From assembly GCA_037501455.1 (NCBI GenBank), contig CM074864.1:30902001-30966000 (forward strand): DNA of 64,000 nt, given 5' to 3'. The notes under the pieces are model-generated. The model did not search any database. It was not told where the DNA came from and saw only the letters and a list, made by a program, of their open reading frames with translations. Each line of letters opens with the position of its first letter. Position 1 is the stretch's first letter. Made by a program: the position numbers and the translations under genes. Source of the stretch: Lantana camara (lineage: Eukaryota; Streptophyta; Magnoliopsida; Lamiales; Verbenaceae). Shown one piece after another: positions 1 to 10,440 of the stretch.

Positions 1-449
1 AGGAATTCATAAACGTACAAAAGATTTCAAAACATAAGCTTACATATGCTCATACTTCTAAGCTCATACTTATACCCATTTTCATAAAATCCGAAGCACA
101 GTCATAAGATAATAATCATAGCCTGAACACACATATTTAATTATAGAGTAAGTATATATTCGCATGCGGGGTGAGAAAAGATCACGTAATGGCCATAGGA
201 TTTATAATAAAATAAAAAGTCCTAAAACTAACCTTGAAGCAAAAGAAAGTGAAGAGACCGGGCCAAAACAAGCAACAGACACCTAAATCTCGGGCTCGTT
301 GACCTTCGGAAGAGGCTCTGAAACACAAGAACACAATACCCGAGACTTAGACTCAAATATGTACCAATTAGACTCCCGACAATGCTCATGAATGCAAGGT
401 ATGCATATGAAGTACAAGAATGCAACACTTAAGTCATTCATGATCATAT
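1..449 (-). mobile_element. Tekay-type gypsy LTR fragment
   Basis: Read on the minus strand, this segment matches the middle of the Tekay-2 5' LTR (about 58030-58400): the same run from the GAGCATTGTCGGG stretch through the CCTCTTCCGGAAG-like stretch to the sequence before AAAGGTGAGGTTAG. It is therefore a piece of a related LTR in reverse orientation, cut by the window edge on the left and by the copia-2 LTR on the right. No coding domain is visible. A short open frame here has a counterpart in Tekay-2, but this follows from LTR homology and is not evidence of a gene. Confidence 0.8.
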
Positions 450-657
450 TGTTAGGAATAGTGCCTTGAAAGCCGATGTAATATTCAGCTTTGTTAGTTT
501 CCTTTTGTAAATCATAGACAATCTTTGAATAATATGAATTGAGGCAACACTTCTTTATATGCTCTCGTTTGATTGTGTGTTTCCCTTTGACTGCGCATGT
601 ATAAGAACTCCCCTAATCAACATGACTTATAGGACTCAACCATTTAAATGATGTGGT
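450..657 (+). mobile_element. copia-2 LTR, left piece
   Basis: Starts with TGTTAGGAATAG, the terminal sequence of the copia-1 LTR read on its sense strand, so it is the 5' end of a plus-strand LTR of the same family. It runs to the copia-1 insertion, where the last five bases GTGGT (653-657) are repeated at 38482-38486. The LTR resumes at 38487. The rest of copia-2 (internal region and second LTR) is not in the window. Confidence 0.85.
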
Positions 658-1024
658 TGTTGGAAAAACGGAATCAGAAAGCAGCCGAAATCTTAAAATT
701 TTCCAACGAAAGGATCAAAAGTCACAATCATGAATCTAAATTTGTAAGGTAAAGAAACTTACTTTTCAATAATCTTTCTTGAAGCGTTTTAAGCCACCCA
801 AGAACGCTCTTCTCGCGGCTTGATCCCCTCTCCTTGGTAAAGCTCGAATCTTTCAAAACTTCTAACTTAAAGCTCTCTAAAGATAGTCCACCAACTTGAC
901 TACAATCTAACTAGTAAGGATGCTAGTTCTCAAGTTAGTGTTTAGGCTTAACCTAGGGTTTATGTGATCTTGGAGAAAGGATGGTGTTCAACACATGAAC
1001 CAAGAAGAATCGATCAATCTCTAA

Positions 1025-1052
1025 GGGGAGCTCGAGCTCCCCTATATATAGC
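1025..1052 (-). promoter_or_regulatory. copia LTR TATA box with an adjacent 18-bp palindrome
   Basis: On the minus (sense) strand a TATATATA box is followed directly by the perfect palindrome GGGGAGCTCGAGCTCCCC (1025-1042). Both are unchanged in the other LTR (20825-20852). A start site 25-30 nt below the TATA box would fall just after the palindrome. Promoter role is inferred from position and sequence only. Confidence 0.55.
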
Positions 1053-1374
1053 TTGAGAGGGGCGACCGAACCTTCTCCTTTTGGACTAAGGATTTGGTCC
1101 CTCTCTCTTATTACTTGATCATCAAGTAATTCCAAACCTTGATTTTGAATTCTAATTCAAATCAACTTTTAAGAGAGCTAAAATATCAAAAACCCTTTTG
1201 GATAATATTGTACTTTATTTATTAATAAATAAATAACTTATTTATCTAATTAATTAATTCATAATTAATTAAATAGATTAATTTCTCCAAAACAAGACTT
1301 TCATTTTAATTCAAAAATTAAACCAAAGTCTATTAAATAATTAACACATTAATTATTTAATACATAAACAATAT

Positions 1375-1440
1375 ACACGTGTGACGCACGTGTGCCCAAG
1401 GATACGTGCCAATCACGTGAACCACACATGTGGAACCCTC
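1375..1440 (-). promoter_or_regulatory. ACGTG (G-box/ABRE-like) cluster in copia U3
   Basis: Several CACGTG/ACGTG cores lie about 330 bp upstream (in element sense) of the TATA box. The partner LTR has a similar, slightly rearranged cluster at 21174-21235, and the copia-2 LTR has one at 42531-42575. Such cores bind plant bZIP/bHLH factors in known promoters; binding here is inferred. Confidence 0.4.
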
Positions 1441-2577
1441 TTGGTATGATCAACTCGTTTAATCATTTTAAAGCCTTAACTCATGTAACCAAGTTGTTGT
1501 GTGTGACCCTCTAGGTTCTCAATTCAATTAGTAGTGACCCTAATTAATTAATTCACTAATTAATTAATCAGTCCACAGATTAAACGACCATAGTCTAGCA
1601 ACAGGTGTTTAACCCCTAGCTGAATTGGAATGTCTCTATTCGACAGAACCTTTAAGTCATTGATTCATATGAGATACAATCCTCCTACTTACTATCTCTC
1701 AACCAAGATCTAGGGTAAGGGAATAATCAGAACCCTAATAATCTGGTCTTAAAGCTAAGTGCATTTCATATCCATTTGATGTCAATCCAAGAAACCTTTT
1801 TGTTGATGTCTTGATCTATTGCCTTGGCCAAGGACTCCATATGGCATATGAATGACTTACACAATAAGAGATCATCTTGGAAATGCAAGTATAGGTCATT
1901 TCTTGATTTTCATTCACTTTCATGAATCACTTGTGTAGCCCCAGAATAAACCTTGAATCAGTTGTCTAAGGCGACACCCTTTAAAGCTAATACCTAAAAC
2001 TACAGAGTTAACTCATAAAGTGACATGGAACCTCAAGTCTAAGGATCAATTAATCACATCAATGACTCGTGAGATATTTCCTAATCTGGAAGTTTCCATT
2101 TCCTGAAATAGAAACTTCCTTTCCCATTTAGGAATCTTCTGACACGGGGCACCTCAGTGAACTTACTTATGGAAGTAAGCACCCTCATGTATCACGCACG
2201 CATCAACTATACACTTTGCACCTCCATGTAACAAGGTATTCCTTCTTAAGGGCGTGATTCCACAAGCAAGCCTTAAAGGAGTCAGGTTGACACTCCCGCT
2301 GTCTATAGGACTCATCAGCTTGGAGTATTTTGCTAATCATGACTATGTGATATAGGGCTCGTTTCATGAACCATTTCACCTAAATTGTAGAGTCCTAAAG
2401 TCATCAGGATTAGGGGAGTTCTCTTACATGCACAGCTAAAGTAAACGCATACCAAACAAGAGCATATAAAGAAGTGTTGCCTCAATTCGTTATTTTATTC
2501 AAAGATTGTCTGTCATTACAATAAGGAAAAGTACAAAGCGGATATACAATCGGCTTTCTAGGGCACTATTCCTAACA

Positions 2578-2590
2578 ATCTTCCATTTGC
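2578..2590 (-). other. copia-1 polypurine tract
   Basis: The minus strand reads GCAAATGGAAGAT immediately before the 3' LTR, a purine-rich stretch in the place where plus-strand DNA synthesis is primed in LTR elements. Confidence 0.6.
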
Positions 2591-2593
2591 TCG

Positions 2594-2827
2594 TCAAAGC
2601 CATTCTAAAGCTACTCTAAGTTCCATATTCTGAAGATGACCTTCGAAAGCTTCTCGACTAAGGGGTTTAGTAAGTGGATCTGCCACGTTCTCTGTTGATG
2701 CGACCCTCTCAATTTGCACATCACCTCTTTTTGATAATATCACGGATTAGGTGATACTTCCTCATAATGTGCTTGGTCCGTTGGTGAGATCTTGCTTCTC
2801 TTGCTTGAGCAACTGCCCCAGTGTTGT
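2594..2827 (-). pseudogene. copia-1 RNase H C-terminal segment
   Basis: Continuation of the copia RNase H region cut by Tekay-1: the part before the insertion ends at 15128 and this part resumes at 2827. It encodes the family signature around HIMRKYHLIRDII, then after a one-base insertion in an A run (near 2735) the frame continues through a DPLTKPL motif and stops at 2594-2596, a few bases before the PPT. The last five bases GTTGT are the Tekay-1 target duplication. It is the 3' end of the pol reading frame, inactive through the frameshift and the insertion. Confidence 0.8.
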
Positions 2828-5800
2828 TGTAACGCCCCGATTTCTCGAACGTAAAGGTACGACGTATGTGTTTACCAAATTGCGCGAATTAATTGTTTTA
2901 CGTGTTTTATATTTAATTTTATTATAATTGTTATTATTTTATTATATTATATTATTTTATTTTATTTTAATATTATTAATTTTATATATATATATTTCGT
3001 ATTATTTATATATATATATATATATATGTTTAATTATTTTATTATTAATTTAATGATTATGCTAATTGTATGTTATGTTAATTAATCATGTTTAATCATA
3101 TTAATTATTTATATATATATATATATACGTGACATTATTTAATTTATTTAATATTAGAATTTGTTTAATTATTTCATTTTTGCATGGGAATTATTTATGC
3201 ATGAAAATCATAATTATGCATGGGATTTATGTATTTATGCATGAATTGCATGATTGAGCTTTGTTATTAATTTTGTGCTTCGTTTTTGTATGATATGATA
3301 TTGAATTGCCGCGAATTTGTAATATGTCGTATATATATGTGTTATGAACATGATTTTATGCTCAATTTATGTTTTCGAATTCATTTGATATGTTAACGGA
3401 TTTAATTTGTTTCGAGGAACCAAAACGGGAGCTAAAGAGCACTTAGCGTACCCTTGGTTCCGAATTTAATATCTTGAGCTAGGGAACTCGGAAATTCGAG
3501 TTTAGTAAACTTAGCCTTACATTTTTCCTAAGTCGTTTGAACCTCCGAAATCCAACCGAAAAACGAAACGGCATTCAACTTGACCTTGCTGTACAAATTA
3601 AGCCATATCTCATCCAAACCATAACCAAATTAACCATGGCTTGATTCTTTGAAACACTAACTCAACCATCTATCATGACATATCAAGCCTTGACCGAGAT
3701 TTTCCTCACACAATCCCCAAAACTCAGCCAAAGCTACTGTTCTTCATTCCAGTCCCGTAACCCTTCCATCCTTGGAGATTTTGGAGCTCAAATCTCATCC
3801 AAACTTCATCCATTCATCAAGGTAAGTTAAGGGTTGTATTATATGATTAATTCTGATCATTTTCATCCTTTCATTCATGAATTTGAGCATGGTTTCTTCA
3901 TTTCTGGGCGGTTTTCCGAAAATGGGGTGATTTTGGGCAAAATCTTGATCTCCTTCGATTCTCAATGATTTAGATTGATTCCAAGCTTGAGATTGATTGT
4001 TTTGACATCCTCATATCATTTATGGTCATTGATTTCGTGGTTGTTGAGATATTTATGATATATCATTTATGACATCTTTGAGAAAAATCCACATGAATGT
4101 CACGTACGCTTCCATGTCTTGATTGATCACTTTTGGAACTGATTTACTTGTTGAATACATGATATTTTGCTGCTTATTTGTTGGCCTTAACTGAGTAAAT
4201 AGATGGAGAAGGATTGAATGCAAACATGCCCTGTTTTCCCGCAGCTTTGCCCTGTTTTCTTTCACGCAGAGTTGCTGTTAATTTGCTGAGTTTCCTTCAT
4301 GTTGTTGCTGTCCATTTTCGTGGCCTTTTAGCATGTTTTCTTGTTGAGTTCTTGCAGCAATTTGGACCTTGTAATGTTGCATTTGTTACCTTTTTTCTTG
4401 CTGGATTAGCTGCTCTGTTTCTGCGCATTTTGCTGTCTGTAACAAGGGAAACTACTGCTGTGCGACACGGGGGTGTCGTTGTTGCTTTTCCGGCAAGACA
4501 CGGGGGTGCTGTGTGGGCTGGTTTTGCTGTACCGAGACACAGGGGTGTCTCGGTCTAGGTTTGGAGGGTGACACGGGGGTGTCACCCCGTTTTTCTTGGA
4601 CTGTTTCTGCGTCTTCATGTTGCTGCTGCTGCTGTTTATATATTTCAATTGTGTGTTTGTGTTGCTGCTTTTGCTGCTCTTCTTGTGCAGAATGGTGTGT
4701 GTTTGTTCTTGCCTAAGTTGCTGTTGCTGTTCCTTCCGTAAGTGTGTAAGTATATATGTATAGAGATGCTTGTGTGTGTGTAATTGCATGCATGGGTGTG
4801 TTTATGCATGTGTACGTGTAAATATATGTATATATTATATATATATATATATATATTGTATATTATTATATATATGATTATATATATATATTATATTATA
4901 TATATTTATTATATATTTTAAATATTATTTGATTTAATTTAATTATTGAAATTAATTGATTTCTATTTCGCGTATTTATTCTACCGACTTTTGATTGAAC
5001 GTTTTATTTATTTTATTTCTAAATGTGAATTTGAATAATATGTGTTATGCTTATTGAATGGATTTTAGATTAATTGATATGCATTATGAATTTATGAATT
5101 TATGAATATTATGAATTTATGAATTTATGAAATTTATATGAATTTATGAACTTATGAAATTGAATGAAATATATGAACGAATGAATGATTATATGATTTA
5201 AATCTCTTAATAGTGCGCATGAACACTTTATTGATATAATATGATCATTTATGCATTCATGTCATATTCACTTCATTGCCGAGCGTCATATGTGGTCATT
5301 GAGTCTTATACCTTTTCATTTGCACAGATTTGGGTTTGGTCGGAGACGAGGGCGAGCCTTGAGACGCTTGTGCCTTTATTTCTGCTTTGGTAAAGGTGGG
5401 TTTTTCTTCTATTAGTTAAAACAACCATATATATTCCTTATGTGCAAAGTTTTAAGCCAAAATCGTATATTTATATATATCGAGTCATTTCGGGTAAATA
5501 ATTTCAAACGTATGACCCCCCCCCCCTTTCTTTTATTTATGAACCCTACCATATGTTTGGCGAGATATTTATGATTTATGATTGCACGGGCCCCGGGACT
5601 TAGTATATGTGGCTAACCGAGGAAGCAAGGGCTGACGGGGATCCCATATACTAGTTCTAACCAAACTACGGTGATACCAGCCCTCGCTAGGAGTTTTAGC
5701 GGGGAATGGGAGCTGAGTGCCCTTGGGGAATTCATGTACCCCCATTGGCCTATGTATGAACCGGTGGCCGGTTCTTGCAAGCCCGTCCACCACCCGGAGG

Positions 5801-6580
5801 AAGGAGTATATGAATGATTATGATCATGTATTTATGAGCACAAAAGATTTATGTATGATAATGAATTATTGAATAATTAATTATGATTACACGAGGAGTA
5901 GGTTGGAGATTGTGCACGCCCACTCGCCTGGCCATAAAACCTTATGAACATTTATGAACAATTATGAATGAATATAAACATCGTAATCCCGTTGATGTTT
6001 TCTTTTAGTTTAACCACTTGGTAAAATTCTTATCAAACTTCAGACGGGATTAGGGCTTGCATGTATATGTTTAATTTATGCGATATTATATATTTATGCC
6101 CCGTTTTTATACCTACCAGTCTCTTTTAGACTGAACCCGGTTGTTTTCAGTTGTTTTGTGCAGGAATAGGAGTGCTAGGCGGGAATACAAGTCGTCTAGG
6201 TCTTGCATTTATGTTTAGCACTTCCTTTGGTCTCATATTTATACTCTTATTGGTATTTTGTATATGATCATAGTTTATGCTTGGAGCGTTATGATTTTTG
6301 TAGGCCATGAGCGCCGTTGAATTATGGAATGCTTTTGTATATCTATTTTTGGAGCTTGGTGGCTCACTGTATATATGCTTGGTTATTCTTGCTTCCGCGT
6401 ATTATTTTAACTCTGATTTTATGATTCTTGAACTGATTGGTTTAAGGGTTAGTCCCGCCTAGCATAGCGTGTGTGTTGTGTCCCCGTTCGCCGTGGATTT
6501 GGCACGTGTATGGACTTCCATTTCGTATACGGGTTGGGTCCCGGTGCGGGGGATGTGGTACCTCACGCTCGGGTGCTACA
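2828..6580 (+). repeat. Tekay-1 5' LTR
   Basis: 3753-bp LTR, TGTAACGCC... to ...GGGTGCTACA. It contains AT microsatellite stretches (about 2940-3030, 3110-3127 and 4835-4920), a donor-like CAAG/GTAAGTT (3818-3828), a palindrome cluster (4463-4587), an ATGAATTT-type minisatellite (about 5085-5165), a C homopolymer (about 5516-5527) and the GCTAGGCGGGA/TCCCGCCTAGC inverted repeat (6174-6184 and 6453-6463). Near 3490 it lacks about 40 bp present in the 3' LTR. No convincing gene; a 114-codon hydrophobic frame at 4214-4558 is unlikely to be real. Confidence 0.95.
4463..4587 (+). repeat. GACAC-GGGG-GTGTC hairpin cluster in Tekay-1 5' LTR
   Basis: Four related inverted repeats in 125 bp. 4463-4478 has CGACAC arms around GGGG; about 4495-4510 is degenerate; 4532-4553 has 9-bp arms starting CCGAGACAC; 4566-4587 has 9-bp arms starting GGGTGACAC. 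The core is constant while the outer arm bases differ and still pair. The 3' LTR copy (about 13010-13136) keeps the last two as 9-4-9 hairpins. Confidence 0.75.
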
Positions 6581-6588
6581 TCCTTATG

Positions 6589-6624
6589 TGGTATCAGAGC
6601 CTAGGGTTGCAAAACCCAGGCTCT
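6589..6624 (+). other. Tekay-1 primer binding site and overlapping hairpin
   Basis: TGGTATCAGAGC (6589-6600), complementary to the 3' end of initiator tRNA-Met, eight bases after the LTR. The last bases AGAGC open a hairpin (6596-6624): five pairs next to a GCAA loop, one bulged A, then seven pairs. The same structure occurs at every gypsy-type PBS in the window. Confidence 0.85.
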
Positions 6625-6794
6625 AGTGTCGTGTTGAGTCAGTTAAGTCGTTCGGCTTTAGGAACAACTTGTCAATGTGTTGCATATGCATTGTTTTCGT
6701 GCTTATGTGCTTTAAATCTTGAATTTTGATCGAATTAATTGCACTTGCATGCATGGACTAAAAATAGCATGCATTTCAGTATTTCTTGAACAGG

Positions 6795-7625
6795 ATGCCG
6801 CCGCGTAGACACCGTGAGAGATCTCCCGGACACCGTCGTCATCATGATCGATCTCCTACGCCTCCACCCCAACCACAAGCACCACCGGTGGACATGGGAA
6901 ATTTCATGGAAGCGGTTTTCAACTATGTTGAGCATAGGAGGGCTCAAGCTCCCCCACCACAACAAGCAGAACAACCGGCGCCTCCACCAAATCATAATAA
7001 CAATAGAGATCCTCATGGGGTGTTTCTGAGTTACAACCCCCCTCGGTTTTCTGGTTCTATTGACGATGCAGTCTCGGAGGGTTGGTTGATTAGATTGGAG
7101 AGGATATTTGGAGTCCGACAATTCACCACGCAAGAGAAGGCTCAATTTGCTATCTTCCAACTCGATGGAGATGCGTATGAATGGTGGGAACGAACAAGGG
7201 AGAAACTCGAGGTAGATGAAGAGGAAGTCACTTGGGAGGTTTTCAAGAGAGAATTCCGGGAATGCTTTGTACCGGAAGTGGTAAGAGAGAGGAAGGAGCA
7301 AGAGTTTATGGAATTAAAGCAAGGGGCTCGTACGGTGACTCAATACCTCGCCGTATTCAATAGGCTTGGGAAATATGCTCCTCATGTCACCCGGGATGAG
7401 AAGAGGAAAGCAAGGAAATTCATAGCGGGATTGAGACAGGATTTGAGACACGGGCAAGCGGGGCACAATTTCGACTCATTTGCCGACACCGTGCAAAGGG
7501 CTTTGGTTCAAGAGGAGGAATTCAAGAAGAAGGATCCGATGTTTAGAGCTCCAATGGGAAGAGGTTCCGGATCGAATTCGGGAAAGAGGCCGATGATTCC
7601 AGCTAGTCCACCTTCGTCCATTTAA
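6795..7625 (+). pseudogene. gag: Tekay-1 gag (capsid region)
   Basis: Encodes the gypsy Gag: an Arg/Pro-rich start (PPRRHRERSPGHRRHHDRSP), then the retrotransposon gag core with the TWEVFKREF and EFMELKQG motifs, which assembles virus-like particles. The start chosen is the ATG at 6795, directly behind an acceptor-like AACAG/G; an upstream TTG gives only three more codons. The frame ends at a TAA near 7623 because of a frameshift at about 7610-7622. The downstream frame continues Gag (Lys/Arg/Gly-rich linker, then the knuckles). Expression as a Gag-Pol polyprotein is the family norm and cannot be shown here. Confidence 0.88.
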
Positions 7626-8217
7626 GAAGCCTCGGTTTGGAGGACAAGGTTCTCAGGCCGCACCGACTCGACCAAAGGCTCTACTTATGGCACCGGCACC
7701 TACAAATTCATGCCCGGATGTACCTCCATGTACTCACTGTGGGGGACCGACCCATACCTACAATAATTGTCGAAGAAGGTTGAATTTGTGCCTCATATGT
7801 GGGAAAAGCGACCATATGGCGGAGACATGTCCCTACAAGAACCCCGGATTTCAGAAAGGAGTTCAGAGGCCAATGATTTAGGCTCGTGCTTACGCCCTCG
7901 AGGGTGAGGAGCAAGATGCAGAGATTGATCCCACAGCCGTGGTAGAAGGTACCCTATGCATACATAACATGAACATTCATGCACTCTTTGATCCGGGTGC
8001 CACGCATTCCTTTATTTCTTGTGATATAGTTGCCACTCTGTGCTTGCCTGTTATCTGTCTTTCTTCTTGTTATTTGGTGAGTTCGCCAATTGGTGGGAGT
8101 CTTCAGACAGATCAGTTGGTTCGGGAGTGTTCAGTTTTGATTGAAGGAAAAGAGTATCCGGCTGATTTAATTGTTATGCCTATGAAGAGGTATGGAGTTA
8201 TCTTGGGTATGGACTAG
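7623..8217 (+). pseudogene. Tekay-1 nucleocapsid zinc knuckles and protease
   Basis: In the frame after the gag frameshift: two CCHC knuckles (CTHCGGPTHTYNNC, then CLICGKSDHMAETC, about 7717-7850), which bind RNA in Gag. A premature TAG follows at 7879-7881, then an acidic linker and the aspartic protease with the active-site motif [12 protein letters not shown] (about 7984). A second TAG at 8215-8217 replaces the Trp expected after GMD. Both stops fit single transitions (CAG to TAG, TGG to TAG). Confidence 0.88.
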
Positions 8218-8799
8218 TTGTCCAGGCATCGGGCCAATGTTGATTGTTTTGCGAAGAAGGTGATTTTGGGGAAAGAATTGGTGATTGGTAGTGGATCAAG
8301 AACGGTATCTCTCTTGTCTTATATGGAAGCTCACAAGTTGATGAGAGAAGGAGCAACGGGATTTATTGCTTACCTTCTTAATAGGCCGAAAGATCAAGTT
8401 AAGTTGGAGGATACCGCGGTCGTTAAGGATTTCTCCGATGTGTTTCCGGAGAATTTGAGTTCTCTACCACCCGACCGTGAGATTGAGTTCGTTATTGACT
8501 TACATCCAGGATCCACACCGTATTCTAAGACTCCGTATCGGATGGCACCGGCCGAGTTGAAAGAGTTAAAGGTTCAATTAGAGGAATTGCTCAAAGTTGG
8601 ATATATACGGCCAAGTTCGTCACCTTGGGGTGCTCCGGTTCTCTTTGTTAAGAAAAAGGATGGAACCCTAAGAATGTGTATAGATTACCGGGAGCTTAAT
8701 CGGATGACCGTAAAGAATAAGTATCCTTTGCCCCATATTGAGGATTTATTCGACATGTTACAAGGTTTGGGGGTTTACTCAAAATTGGACTTGAGATAA
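8218..8799 (+). pseudogene. Tekay-1 reverse transcriptase, N-terminal half
   Basis: Frame continues from the protease and includes the PR-RT linker and the first RT blocks: [57 protein letters not shown] and YSKLDLR. It ends at a TAA (8797-8799) where the closely related Tekay-2 has Gln followed by GYYQL. Reading resumes in the same frame straight after. The stop splits the RT fingers/palm from the catalytic part. Confidence 0.9.
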
Positions 8800-10440
8800 G
8801 GATACTATCAATTGAAGATCCGGGAAGAGGACATTCCGAAGACGGGATTTAACACCCGGTATGGACACTACGAGTTCGTAGTGATGTCTTTTGGATTGAC
8901 TAATGCTCCGGCTGCTTTTATGGATATGATGCATCAAATTTTCCGGCCCTATTTGGATAAGTTTGTGGTAATCTTCATCGATGACATCTTGGTTTACTCG
9001 AGAACTCCGGAAGATCATGCCAGGCACCTCAGAATTGTGTTGGATACCTTAAGGGAACATCGGTTGTATGCTAAGTTTAGCAAATGTGAGTTCTGGATTG
9101 ATCGGGTAGCATTTTTGGGCCATATTATTTCAAGGAAAGGTTTGGAGGTAGACCCTTCTAAGATTGAGACGGTTATTCAATGGCAAAGCCCAAAAAATGC
9201 TTCAGAAGTAAGGAGTTTCTTGGGTTTGGCAGGCTACTATCGGAGATTTGTACAGGATTTCTCAAAGATTGTGGCTCCTTTAACCCGATTGACTAAGAAA
9301 GCGGTTAAGTTTGAGTGGGACGAGGCATGTGAGGCTAGTTTTCAACTTTTAAAGGAAAAGTTGACCACCGCTCCTGTATTAGCACTTCCCGAAGGTACGG
9401 AAGGATATACAGTTTATACGGATGCCCCAAAGGAAGGTTTGGGATGTGTGTTGATGCAGAATGGAAGAGTGATCGCCTATGCCTCAAGGAAATTGAAAGA
9501 GCATGAACAGAACTACCCCACTTACGATTTAGAATTAGCGGCAGTGATCTTTGCTTTGGGTAAGTGGAGACACTATCTTTATGGAATTTCGTTCGAGGTC
9601 TTTTCCGATCACAAGAGTCTCCAATACTTATTCTCGCAAAAGGAATTGAACAAGAGACAACGGCGTTGGATGGAACTTTTGGCGGATTATGAGTGTACAA
9701 TCCGATACCATCCCGACAAAGCCAATTTGGTCGCGGATGCGCTTAGTCGGAAAGCTAGCGTGTCCAATGTGAAAGTAGAGATTGGAGATGAGAATGAGTT
9801 GTTCAGACTGAGGGCTAGTGTTCGAAATATTACGGTTCAACCAGATCTTAAACAGAGATTATTTGATGCTCAGAGGATTGATCCCGAGGTTCAGAAATTA
9901 GCTGAGAAAGCTCGAGCTGATTCAGAGTGTCCGTTTGGGTTTGATGATGCGGGACTTCTAAGATTCAAGAATAGAGTTGTTGTCCCGGAAGAGTTAAAAA
10001 GGATTATTCTTGAGGAAGCCCATCGGTCAGGGTATTCGATACATCCCGGAGGGAACAAAATGTATAAGGATCTTAATCAATTCTATTGGTGGAATGGATT
10101 GAAACGGGATGTGATCGACTTTGTGAAACACTGCATGACTTGTCAACTGGTAAAGACAGAACATCAAAAGCCATCGGGGCTACTTCGACCATTACCTATC
10201 CCGGAATGGAAATGGGAACAAATAGCTATGGATTTTATTTCGGGATTACCAAGAGTGAGAGGAGGTTTCGATGGAATTTGGGTTATTGTGGACAAATTGA
10301 CAAAATCAGCTCATTTTCTTGCTATCAGGATGTCCGATAAAGTGAGTAAGTTGGCCATGAGGTACAATGATGAGATTGTCAGGCTTCATGGTGTACCTGT
10401 TACTATTGTCTCGGATCGGGATCCCAGATTTACTTCAAGG
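8800..10440 (+). pseudogene. Tekay-1 RT catalytic half, RNase H and integrase N-terminus
   Basis: Contains the RT active site FIDDILVYS (about 8970-9000), the YYRRF tether, RNase H with [13 protein letters not shown], a DLELAA acidic site, SDHKSL and VADALSRK, then the integrase zinc-binding HHCC region ([15 protein letters not shown] ... CMTCQ) and the catalytic core with AMDFISGLP and SDRDPRFTS. An apparent 2-base deletion near 10440 shifts the frame before the catalytic Glu, as judged against the corresponding Tekay-2 stretch. Codon content and motif order match Tekay-2. Confidence 0.92.

Larger units (their letters stand above)
658..2577 (-). repeat. copia-1 3' LTR
   Basis: Uninterrupted 1920-bp LTR. 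On the plus strand it begins TGTTGGAAAAACGG and ends TTCCTAACA, giving TG...CA ends on the minus strand. Its partner is 20458-22203 plus 38305-38481. The two differ by scattered substitutions and a few small indels, for example around the G-box region (1375-1440 against 21170-21235). A TATA box with an adjoining palindrome lies near 1025-1052. Confidence 0.93.

Noticed and set aside
4053..4265. 70-codon minus-strand frame in both Tekay-1 LTRs (also 12602-12814)
   Set aside because: Antisense to the LTR, duplicated only through the LTR pair, no domain.
4214..4558. 114-codon Cys/Leu/Phe-rich open frame in the Tekay-1 LTR, with copies at 12763 and similar hydrophobic frames at 24152 and 36679 in LARD-1
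   Set aside because: Its presence in both LTRs follows from LTR duplication. The region is T/G-rich, which yields hydrophobic frames. No homology between the Tekay-1 and LARD-1 peptides is evident.
6589..6600. Possible tRNA-Met gene fragment at the PBS
   Set aside because: Only 12 bases match and the position after the LTR shows it is a primer binding site.
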